From Bacteroidales bacterium UBA5342 (GTDB taxonomy: Bacteria; Bacteroidota; Bacteroidia; Bacteroidales; UBA5342), in the NCBI GenBank assembly GCA_002408065.1, contig DHQI01000108.1:34583-53563 (forward strand): a stretch of DNA of 18,981 nucleotides, in the 5' to 3' direction. Below are positions 7,777 to 14,771 of this stretch, piece by piece. The stretch's first letter is position 1. Each line of letters starts with the position of its first letter. Both the position numbers and the translations under genes were made by a program. A model generated the notes under the pieces. It was given only the letters and a program-made list of their open reading frames with translations. It was not told the DNA's origin and did not search any database.

Positions 7777-7804
7777 AAGGCTATGAATTTTAAGTTAAGG
7801 CTAT

Positions 7805-7856
7805 AAAAATCGAAAACCTCCCTGAGGGCGCTGTTCTTATGGGTAGCGTGGGAGGT
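7805..7856 (-). terminator. Intrinsic terminator-like hairpin before the Abi_2 gene
   Basis: Read on the minus strand, a 7-bp GC-rich stem (ACCTCCC at 7856-7850, GGGAGGT at 7822-7816) with an internal 4-bp stem is followed directly by TTTTCGATTTTT. It could end transcripts coming from mod about 290 bp upstream, or release the small RNA. Partial read-through would then set the Abi_2 level. Confidence 0.5.
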
Positions 7857-7862
7857 ATTATT
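7805..7862 (-). ncRNA. Candidate small RNA (possible RNA antitoxin) upstream of the Abi_2 gene
   Basis: A -7-like box at 7868-7875 predicts a transcript starting at about 7860-7863 on the minus strand. About 5 nt later a hairpin begins. Its outer stem is ACCUCCC/GGGAGGU (7856-7850 with 7822-7816), and its inner stem is CGCU/AGCG (7848-7845 with 7832-7829). There is a 1-nt bulge on the 5' side, a 6-nt bulge on the 3' side and a 12-nt loop. A U-rich run, UUUUCGAUUUUU, follows and ends near 7805. The Abi_2 start codon is 28 nt further on. The order of promoter, short structured RNA, terminator and toxin gene resembles type III toxin-antitoxin loci and the RNA-antitoxin AbiF systems. I did not match it to a known RNA family, and the ends are estimates. 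It could instead be only a leader with an attenuator. Confidence 0.45.
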
Positions 7863-7867
7863 AGGCA

Positions 7868-7875
7868 CAAAAGTA
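7868..7875 (-). promoter_or_regulatory. Candidate -7 promoter box for the small RNA/Abi_2 transcript
   Basis: The minus-strand sequence TACTTTTG matches TAnnTTTG exactly and lies just upstream of the terminator-like hairpin. It overlaps the rightmost-transcribed member of a row of short palindromes, so a repressor there would cover the promoter. No TTTG -33 box is evident at normal spacing. Confidence 0.4.
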
Positions 7876-7930
7876 AAGCTTTTTACCTTAGATGTAAAAT
7901 AATTTACAACGAAAGTGCAATTATTTGCAC
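7873..7930. repeat. Row of three short palindromes upstream of the Abi_2 promoter box
   Basis: Three inverted repeats with 4-bp centres follow one another: GTAAA-GCTT-TTTAC (7873-7886), TGTAAA-ATAA-TTTACA (7893-7908) and GTGCAA-TTAT-TTGCAC (7915-7930). Their centres are 21 and 22 bp apart, close to two helical turns. The first two share the same GTAAA/TTTAC arms. They may be operator sites on one face of the helix, or small hairpins in a longer RNA. Confidence 0.5.
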
Positions 7931-8145
7931 AACATTGTTTCCCCATCCCTATGTATTTGTTTTCTGTAAGCATCTTACTTTCTTTTTCGATCTTCTTTAA
8001 CAACTCAAAAATGTGCCTTATTATAGATGAAATGTTCCTTAACTAGAATTAAGCTAAATTTCCCAACTTAAAATCTTATTCATTTATCCACAACAAGTCC
8101 AATTTTTTCTATCTCGACATATAATCCTTTGGCATCTATTCGTGG

Positions 8146-10122
8146 TTATATACTCCGCACCTCACTCACCCCAAAGCGTTTCAGCTCTTGCAAAGCATTC
8201 GTCTTCTCTGCATCGGGATTCGTGCCCGAGAAACCACTATCGCGGAAGATGACACGGCATATTTCCGGCTCTAGTTCTTCTTTCCACTGCCCTATGCCGG
8301 TGGCTACGGGGGCGGTGATGTTTTCGGATAGGCAGATAAACATTGCCCCTGCACCTATGCAGTACACCTGGGCATCGGCTATCGTTTTTTCTTCGATAGG
8401 CAGCGTGAGGTCTAGACCATATTTCAAGAGGATTTCGTAGAGGACGTCTTCTTCTGTGCGGTCGGCTTTGATGTTTTCGATGGCATCGAAGAGTTGCGCT
8501 TCCAGATCTTTACTTTCGCCATCCCAAGCTTTGATATTGGAGGTGTCGAGCTTGAAGACTTTAAAACCTATATCCAGTTTATTAATGGTATTTTGTAACT
8601 GATCTATTTCAGCTTGTAAGGCTTTTTGCTTATCGGCATCTTTCTCTTTCTTTAGAGCTGCTTCTTTCTCGCTCTTCTCTTTCAACTTTTCACTAACGAT
8701 CTTCTCGCCTGCTCGGCGGATGCGCTCCTTACCGATATCCGCTATGGTCTTATACCCTGCCTTATAAGCTTCACTTTTTTCCTCAGTGGCTTCGGGCAAC
8801 TGCACTTGGATATGCTTGCGCTGACCACCATCTTCGGCATTTAACTTCATTACAGCGTGGGCGGTAGTGGCGGAGCCTGAGAAGAAGTCTAGGATGATAT
8901 CATTTTTATCTGTCGCAATTCTACAAACTTTATCAATAAGTTTTGTTGGCTTTGGATTATCAAATGGTGCAGATGTTTCAAATAAAGATTTCAGTTCTTT
9001 TCTAGAAGAATCAGTATGACCAACTTCCTCATATGACCATAAACTGTTAGGAATTACTCCATCTTGAACTTCTGAAAGGTATCTTTTAAGTTGTGGCGCT
9101 CCATCCCCCTTTTGCCCAAAAAAAACACGACCTTCATCTATCCATAGTTTCATCCTCTCTTCACTTGTCAACCAGCATCGACCTTGTGTTGGGCTATAGT
9201 CTTCTCCAGTATTAGGATTAGTAATCTTATATAAGTATGACTCAGAAACTGTTTTAACTGTTAGATTATCAGACCTCCACCGACCTTTCCCATCATTACT
9301 ATCATATTTATATAAAGAATTTTGTTTATCTGTCCGAGGTAAAAGATTTCGATTAAACATTAAGGTCTTTTGAAACAATAAAATATGATCGTGCATTGAG
9401 GGAATTCCTTTTGCATCATTTGAAGCCGCATATCGTTTGTGCCACACAATATTTGCCACAAAATTCTCCTCACCAAACACTTCATTCCCCACTTTCTTAA
9501 GATTTTCCACCTCATTATCATCTATACTCATAAAGATCACTCCATCCTCGCTAAGCAGGTTACGTGCTAAACGCAGGCGGGGATAAATCATATTGAGCCA
9601 GTTGGAGTGGTAGCGGCCATCGCTGTCGGAGTTGGTAGAGAGCTTACGTCCCTCGGCATCTACTTGTCCGGTTTGCTCCAGGTAGTTGCCTAGGTTATCC
9701 TTGTAGTTGTCTTTATAGACAAAATCCTTACCCGTGTTATAAGGCGGGTCTATATAGATCATCTTGATCTTGTTGGCATAGCTTTTTTGTAGGAGTTTGA
9801 GCACTTCCAGGTTATCGCCTTCCAGGTAGAGGTTTTGGGTCGTGTCCCAGTGCTTACTGTCCTCACGGCAAGGACGCAGTGTACCGGTGCTCGGCTTGTG
9901 CGCCTCCTGGCGGGCACGGGCTTTTCCTGCCCAGGTAAAGCGGTAATACTCCTCACCCGTCTCTATCTCCTCACCTAAGATGTCCTGCAATACCGTAAAG
10001 TCTATCTTGCCCTCAGCCACCACCTCGGGGAAGAGTTGCTTTAGCTTTTGTATATTGTCCGCTATCAGGTCGGCGGATTTTGCTTCGGGGTCTTGGGGGT
10101 TTATTTTGTTTATTTTTTGCAT
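8146..10122 (-). CDS. mod: Type III DNA methyltransferase Mod subunit (adenine N6)
   Basis: This 658-residue protein is a beta-class amino-methyltransferase, with the catalytic motif before the AdoMet motif. DPPYNTG (motif IV) lies at 125-131, and DFFSGSATTAHAVM (motif I) at 412-425. The region between, about 195-411, contains the target-recognition domain. A lysine/glutamate-rich coiled coil spans about 470-518, and a C-terminal domain (about 520-658) probably contacts Res. Mod alone methylates one strand of an asymmetric site and provides specificity for Res. The target-recognition part (about 8890-9540) is clearly more AT-rich than both flanks, consistent with domain exchange. It starts 98 bp after the nuclease gene, behind a 30-bp palindrome, so it may be separately regulated. 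Confidence 0.96.
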   Translation of the reverse strand: MQKINKINPQDPEAKSADLIADNIQKLKQLFPEVVAEGKIDFTVLQDILGEEIETGEEYYRFTWAGKARARQEAHKPSTGTLRPCREDSKHWDTTQNLYLEGDNLEVLKLLQKSYANKIKMIYIDPPYNTGKDFVYKDNYKDNLGNYLEQTGQVDAEGRKLSTNSDSDGRYHSNWLNMIYPRLRLARNLLSEDGVIFMSIDDNEVENLKKVGNEVFGEENFVANIVWHKRYAASNDAKGIPSMHDHILLFQKTLMFNRNLLPRTDKQNSLYKYDSNDGKGRWRSDNLTVKTVSESYLYKITNPNTGEDYSPTQGRCWLTSEERMKLWIDEGRVFFGQKGDGAPQLKRYLSEVQDGVIPNSLWSYEEVGHTDSSRKELKSLFETSAPFDNPKPTKLIDKVCRIATDKNDIILDFFSGSATTAHAVMKLNAEDGGQRKHIQVQLPEATEEKSEAYKAGYKTIADIGKERIRRAGEKIVSEKLKEKSEKEAALKKEKDADKQKALQAEIDQLQNTINKLDIGFKVFKLDTSNIKAWDGESKDLEAQLFDAIENIKADRTEEDVLYEILLKYGLDLTLPIEEKTIADAQVYCIGAGAMFICLSENITAPVATGIGQWKEELEPEICRVIFRDSGFSGTNPDAEKTNALQELKRFGVSEVRSI

Positions 10123-10139
10123 AGGTGTATGGTGTTTTA

Positions 10140-10169
10140 TATTTTACTTTAGAGCTTAAAAGTAAAATA
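10140..10169. promoter_or_regulatory. 30-bp near-perfect palindrome upstream of mod
   Basis: TATTTTACTTT (10140-10150) and AAAGTAAAATA (10159-10169) are perfect 11-bp inverted arms around an 8-bp centre that itself contains AGCT. It begins 18 bp upstream of the mod ATG. On the minus strand it contains TACTTTTA, one base off the TAnnTTTG -7 box, so it may be an operator over the mod promoter. No U-run follows, so a terminator for the upstream operon is less likely. Confidence 0.55.
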
Positions 10170-10220
10170 AGAATATCTTTATGTTACTTTCAGCGCATAA
10201 TGCTAAATCATTTTTTTAAT

Positions 10221-11459
10221 CTATTGAGGTATATGATATAGCTGTATGGCCATCTTAATAATTCTATTTCTATCGCCATTTAAATGAAATTCGTAGTTAA
10301 ACCAGTTTTCATCGGTTTGATTACAAAATTTTAAGAAATTATCGTGCTTAGACGTTTCTTCTTTCACTTTTTCAATAATGGCTGAAATGTCTTTTTGTTT
10401 TACAAAGATAATAACTGAGGTCTTAGTATCTCGCCAAGTCAGATAATTTATAAGTTGACTAATGGTCTTCAAGTAGTTTTTGGGACCTGACCAGAACTTG
10501 CATTCAGCAACAAAAAGGACAGAACTATCGTAACGAATTAATATATCGGTTTTCCCCGTTTTATTGAAAGTCTCCCCACTTGCGCTTCCCATCTCAAAAT
10601 TAGGGTCAAGAAACATTAAGATATGGTCACGTAAATCCTCTTCTCCTTTTCCTTGATAAAGACTAGTATATCGCTCAAAGTTTTTACCTACATCATTAAT
10701 TATCTTTAGGATATTTTGATAAGTAGTATTATCAATAGTCGGTTCGGGAGTAAAACCGCCTTGCTGTACTTTGGGTCTTTCTATACGAATAGGTTGACGC
10801 ACTTGAGGACTTGGAACAGCAAATGTCTGAGAAGCATTTTTATCCCTTTTCAGAGGAATCCCAATCGAAGACAATATGCTCTTATTTTTTAATAACTCAT
10901 CCTTTCTTCTTTTAAACACAGCCTGTACGTGAGATATAATTGTATTGTTAAATCCTCTAATATCAGAGCGCAACCGTTCATAATTGGGTTTCAAACTCTC
11001 AATAGCATTATCAAACTCCCGACGAATTTCTTCTCCTTTTTTATCAAAATTGATGTATTCGTAAACAAGTCTTCGTTGTTCAATATTAAATCTTGAATGT
11101 CCTGAAAGAGTAATTTGTCTTGCTGGATGACGACGTAACTCCTCCACCCCCTGAATGATGTCAAGTTCTAAGATAATAACTTGCATTTTATACGACCTCC
11201 CCTCTCTTACTCCATAAGTAAAAGGAAATCTCTCTGCAGGTATCATTCTCTCCGTTTCATCAATCCGCACACTATCAAAATCAATGATGGGCTCTGTTAC
11301 CTCATACTGACTTTTTAAATGATTTGCATAATCATCAAGATTTACATTAAGAATGTAATCGTCATTTTCACCTTCAATATGCTCCTCGATTTTATTCTTG
11401 ATATATCTGAAAACATCATCAATGTCTCCTCTGCCAAATGGGTGTGAGTTGTAGTTCAT
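10221..11459 (-). CDS. PD-(D/E)XK superfamily nuclease, partner of the KAP NTPase
   Basis: This 412-residue protein has a C-terminal restriction-endonuclease-like domain. GEEDLRDHIL at about 272-281 supplies the first helix with E273/E274. KTDILIRY has D305, and VAECKFW has E319 and K321, giving the D...ExK triad. Q335 in the following helix (TISQLINYLTW) fits the usual Q. Residues 1-130 form a separate N-terminal domain, about 130-195 is a helical possibly coiled segment, and about 205-240 is a basic, proline-containing linker. It is probably a DNA nuclease effector, but I do not recognise a named family. Its ATG overlaps the KAP gene stop by 4 nt (ATGA), which implies translational coupling and a joint function. 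It is low in GC, like the two genes before it. Confidence 0.78.
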   Translation of the reverse strand: MNYNSHPFGRGDIDDVFRYIKNKIEEHIEGENDDYILNVNLDDYANHLKSQYEVTEPIIDFDSVRIDETERMIPAERFPFTYGVREGRSYKMQVIILELDIIQGVEELRRHPARQITLSGHSRFNIEQRRLVYEYINFDKKGEEIRREFDNAIESLKPNYERLRSDIRGFNNTIISHVQAVFKRRKDELLKNKSILSSIGIPLKRDKNASQTFAVPSPQVRQPIRIERPKVQQGGFTPEPTIDNTTYQNILKIINDVGKNFERYTSLYQGKGEEDLRDHILMFLDPNFEMGSASGETFNKTGKTDILIRYDSSVLFVAECKFWSGPKNYLKTISQLINYLTWRDTKTSVIIFVKQKDISAIIEKVKEETSKHDNFLKFCNQTDENWFNYEFHLNGDRNRIIKMAIQLYHIPQ

Positions 11460-13384
11460 CGTGCTTCTGGAATTTGTTCTATTTTAGCAATAATCGTATC
11501 AGCTTTTTTTAAAATGGTTTTTAAATGCGAGTTCGTTACGCTTCTCACTCTATATTTGTAGTCTGACATCACCTTGATAAAATCCTTAAAACATTTTAGA
11601 TTCTCACGATGATAGCCATCTAAATCATAAGCATCATCTAGTTTCTGTTTAGGATAAATATGATGTAGAAAATTATTAAACAACCTAAGATTTTCATTTG
11701 ACAGCTTTCTTAAACTTTTTGCCATCATTTTTCCATCAATACTTCTAAACATAGGAGAATCCTTATACATCCTTGAGCCATCAGGTGTATTAGAATCTGT
11801 CAGATCATATAGCTGCGTAATTGTATCATTGCATAATGGATTTAATAGCTGCTTAATTCGGGTATCATATTCTGACTCCTGAGCCACCTCTAGCTTTTCT
11901 TTAATATAACTAAAGACCATTTTATACTCTGGCGAGCCTATAAATCCATTTGATGTTCGTATTGTAAAATCCTCCAAATAGCCATTGGGTGCCAATACTT
12001 TTATCAAAGCAGAATATCCAAGATTACTCACAAGGACATCAACGTTTTTCTTGCCCTTGTCTACAATAAACTCTTTTGATGTTACAATTACCCCAGCATC
12101 TAAGAGGCTAAGAAAAGTGTCAATGTCATTCATTAAAATAGAAAGGCTTTCGACCTTTGCATTTTTGAATTTTCCCCACTCCTCATCAAACAACGCTTTA
12201 AATTTCACCTCATCCAGAATTAACCACTGTTTAAGGTCTACCGAGGTTTGTTTCTTTTCAATAAAGAATTGTGTTTCTTTTATTTCTTGTTCTATATCAT
12301 CTGAGGTAAGCCTATTTCCTTCAAAAAAGTCATACAGCTTCGGTAACGAAAAAATGGTTTGACTCAGTGTAACTTTATTTACATCAAGAATATGTTGATA
12401 AGCTTTGCCCTTATCTCCCAGAACAGCTTTAGAATTTCTATAATCCTGAAATTCTTTAATTTGATCATTTCCCTGTTTATATTCAAAGCCAACAATAAAG
12501 AAATAATATAGAAGCTGTCTAAAGTATTCCTGTGTTTTCGGATACGTTTTGTACGAATTGGGGATTTTAGAATAAAAACGTTGATATGACATTAAAATTT
12601 GACGTAAGGAGCGTAAATTCTCAGTTTCTGAAGCGTTGTAAATATCGATAATTGCCTCATTATCGAGTTGCTCTATAAATCCCACATCATCTAAAGTATT
12701 AATAAAAAATTGTAAAACTCTTGAAGCATCAGATTTATACACAAATGTTTGCCCTACTAGTTTCTCTTTAATATGTTTATAGCTTTTGGGTAATTTTCCT
12801 TCTTCTGTTTTTTCTATAGCTTCATATTGTTCCAGTATTTTTTCTTCATCAGCAATTAATATCACATTACACTTAGAATGCTCTACAAAGTTATTGATAT
12901 AGCCAAAGAGCTCCTCCATCGTAACCTGACAACGCTCCACATCATCTAAAATTATGAGCTTTTTGCCTTTTACTTTGTCACTATCTGAATTGAAAATACC
13001 AAAGGCATCTAGATTAAATGAAACAGATCCGTCAGATTCCTTATCATCATTAAAGTCTAGGTTGATTTTAAGACCTGTTTTTAACAAACCTTTAAACACC
13101 TCTTTGCTGATTCTAGCGACTTTAGAATGCAAGAATGGGTTAATTTCAGCACTAATACGCTCATTTATAGATTTTATGCTTGATAGGCCATTAAGGCTAA
13201 CATATATTGGTTTAAGTACAATAGACTTATCATCTTCATAATTAAATTCGGACTCCCATTGTTTTAAAAGGTTCTTGATATAATAGGTTTTTCCACAGCC
13301 CCATTTTCCAGTAATTAATACTGCAAATTGAGGGTTAGTGAGCCTTACATAGTCATTGAGGTATTCGGTGATGTGTTTATTCAT
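11456..13384 (-). CDS. KAP-family P-loop NTPase
   Basis: From the chosen start this is a 642-residue protein. It has Walker A GKWGCGKT at 26-33, within VLITGKWGCGKTYYIKNLL, and Walker B LIILDDVER at about 143-151, followed by ELFGYINNF and VILIADEEKI. This matches the KAP NTPase group, whose members often work at the membrane and in phage defence or conflict systems. The remainder (about 230-642) is mostly alpha-helical with no motif I know. I prefer the ATG at 13384 over the one at 13414: it gives the family-typical start MNKHITEYLNDY and an 8-nt overlap (ATGAATAA) with the pentapeptide gene, versus a 38-nt overlap. It overlaps the nuclease gene by 4 nt. The likely job is an ATP-driven sensor or switch that controls the nuclease; that is inference. 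Confidence 0.85.
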   Translation of the reverse strand: MNKHITEYLNDYVRLTNPQFAVLITGKWGCGKTYYIKNLLKQWESEFNYEDDKSIVLKPIYVSLNGLSSIKSINERISAEINPFLHSKVARISKEVFKGLLKTGLKINLDFNDDKESDGSVSFNLDAFGIFNSDSDKVKGKKLIILDDVERCQVTMEELFGYINNFVEHSKCNVILIADEEKILEQYEAIEKTEEGKLPKSYKHIKEKLVGQTFVYKSDASRVLQFFINTLDDVGFIEQLDNEAIIDIYNASETENLRSLRQILMSYQRFYSKIPNSYKTYPKTQEYFRQLLYYFFIVGFEYKQGNDQIKEFQDYRNSKAVLGDKGKAYQHILDVNKVTLSQTIFSLPKLYDFFEGNRLTSDDIEQEIKETQFFIEKKQTSVDLKQWLILDEVKFKALFDEEWGKFKNAKVESLSILMNDIDTFLSLLDAGVIVTSKEFIVDKGKKNVDVLVSNLGYSALIKVLAPNGYLEDFTIRTSNGFIGSPEYKMVFSYIKEKLEVAQESEYDTRIKQLLNPLCNDTITQLYDLTDSNTPDGSRMYKDSPMFRSIDGKMMAKSLRKLSNENLRLFNNFLHHIYPKQKLDDAYDLDGYHRENLKCFKDFIKVMSDYKYRVRSVTNSHLKTILKKADTIIAKIEQIPEAR

Positions 13385-14771
13385 AGTTTTCTGTAAAAAT
13401 TTGTTTAATCTCATCTACCAATACATTTGCATCCCCTTTTGTATAGGAACCAAATTTAATTCTATCTGCAATAAGTGAATAATTCATCAACCCACCTCTT
13501 TCTAGTGCTTCTCTTATTCTGGCTATTGTTTTAATAGCTACATTTTTATTTTGCAAATATTCTATAAGACCACTTTGATTTTTAGCTTGATTTTCCTCTG
13601 AGTTTTCATTAGAGTTTAACAATGTCTCATCTGATTCTTTTCCTACTTTATTAAGAATATTATCACATATTTTTTTAGGGTCCAAATAACCTAAATCATC
13701 TGCACCTCTTATATCCATATCAACAACATTTGCACCTCTAATTTTTAGATCATGTATCTTTGCAGCCCTTAAATCTGCGCCAGACAACACACTATTGGTA
13801 AAGTTTGTTTCTTGCAAAATAGCTCCTATCAGCTTTGCTTTATAAAATTGAGCTCCTGCAAACTGCCCACTTGACAGATTAGCTCCTGTTAAGTTGGCTT
13901 TTGAAAAGTGTGCACAAATAAAAGTTGAAGGACTATTATTGTCATTTATCCTTGATTTTTGTGAAAAATCTGAAAATTGAAGCTTTGCGTTATTAAAAAA
14001 AGCACTATGACCGTGTGCTCCCGTAAAATCTGCTTTAAGTAAATCAGCGTTTTGAAAATAAGTACCAACGATGAAAGCTTTATGGAAATTTGCCCTTCTA
14101 AGCTTACAATTTATAAAATTCGCATTCTGCAGGTTAGCTCTTGAAAAATCAGGGGCAAAAGTTATTCCATTTAAATCTTTATAAACATATTCATCTAACG
14201 AATCCCACCAGAACAATGTATCAATAATGGTCTGATACTTTTCAGGAAAAATCACATCTTCCCCATCTTTCTCAAACACTTTATTTACCGAATCCGTCCG
14301 AATATAGCCACACAAAATATCAAACACCTTTTTAGCATATTCCTCAGGAAAATCACGGGCTAGAGCATCCAAAGCATAAATAGCACCTATGACTACAGTA
14401 TCATTTTCATTCCCGAGTAGTTCTATGCCATTTTTAAAGCGGTTATTCCGTTCTGCCTTATCTTGAATCGCTATTTGTCTATCTTGATTAGCTATTTGTC
14501 TATCTTGATTAGCTATTTGTTTGTTCTGATTAGTTATTTGATCGCTTTGTTTATTCAAGCGCTGAAAGTTGACATAGAGTGTTAGCATTGCGCCAAGCAA
14601 ACCCCATATTCCTAACCAAATTTTATAAAAGGATTCTAATTCCAAGCCAAAAGTCCAAAGCTTTCCACAATACCAGCCCAGGCTCTCATTAAGCTGCACC
14701 AGCAGAAAAGGTAATACAAAGAGTCCGCCTATAACAAACCAAAAACTACGTTTTTTCAGCATCCTATCCAT
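13377..14771 (-). CDS. Membrane-anchored pentapeptide-repeat protein
   Basis: This 464-residue protein has two transmembrane helices (about 10-26 and 50-68). A heptad-repeat coiled coil made of NQDRQIA units follows at about 77-104. A conserved linker found in many pentapeptide proteins lies at about 110-140 (RFKNGIELLG...IGAIYALDALARD). A pentapeptide-repeat beta-helix fills about 200-360 (ANLQNANF, ADLLKADF, ANLTGANL, GADLRAAK). A low-complexity Asn/Glu stretch (about 384-400) leads to a small C-terminal helical domain (about 401-464). The bulk is predicted to be cytoplasmic. It starts one base into the DUF4391 stop (TAATG) and overlaps KAP. It may anchor the KAP NTPase and nuclease at the membrane, or mimic DNA as some pentapeptide proteins do; both are inferred. 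Confidence 0.9.
   Translation of the reverse strand: MDRMLKKRSFWFVIGGLFVLPFLLVQLNESLGWYCGKLWTFGLELESFYKIWLGIWGLLGAMLTLYVNFQRLNKQSDQITNQNKQIANQDRQIANQDRQIAIQDKAERNNRFKNGIELLGNENDTVVIGAIYALDALARDFPEEYAKKVFDILCGYIRTDSVNKVFEKDGEDVIFPEKYQTIIDTLFWWDSLDEYVYKDLNGITFAPDFSRANLQNANFINCKLRRANFHKAFIVGTYFQNADLLKADFTGAHGHSAFFNNAKLQFSDFSQKSRINDNNSPSTFICAHFSKANLTGANLSSGQFAGAQFYKAKLIGAILQETNFTNSVLSGADLRAAKIHDLKIRGANVVDMDIRGADDLGYLDPKKICDNILNKVGKESDETLLNSNENSEENQAKNQSGLIEYLQNKNVAIKTIARIREALERGGLMNYSLIADRIKFGSYTKGDANVLVDEIKQIFTENYE
14461..14544. repeat. Four tandem 21-bp units inside the pentapeptide gene
   Basis: Units lie at 14461-14481, 14482-14502, 14503-14523 and 14524-14544; the middle two are almost identical. 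Each unit is seven codons and encodes one coiled-coil heptad of the NQ-x-x-QIA type, so gain or loss of a unit would keep both reading frame and heptad register. It looks like a repeat-slippage region that sets the length of the stalk between the membrane helices and the cytoplasmic domain. Confidence 0.85.

Larger units (their letters stand above)
7777..8145. other. 369-bp gene-free region between mod and the Abi_2 gene
   Basis: I see no convincing protein gene here. A 76-codon open frame (8003-7773) overlaps the Abi_2 start but has no recognisable domain and spans the hairpin and promoter-like box. The Abi_2-proximal half carries the palindrome row, the -7 box, the RNA candidate and the terminator-like stem described separately. 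The mod-proximal half (about 7931-8145) is AT-rich and holds a small perfect hairpin, GTAAG-CAT-CTTAC, at 7966-7978, but nothing else clear. Confidence 0.6.

Noticed and set aside
7773..8003. 76-codon minus-strand open frame overlapping the Abi_2 start by 4 nt
   Set aside because: No recognisable domain. It runs through the palindromes, the -7-like box and the terminator-like hairpin, and the RNA explanation fits better. A small leader peptide cannot be fully excluded.
10140..10169. Palindrome read as an intrinsic terminator of the upstream five-gene operon
   Set aside because: The stem is AT-rich and is not followed by a U-run on the minus strand; an operator is the better fit.
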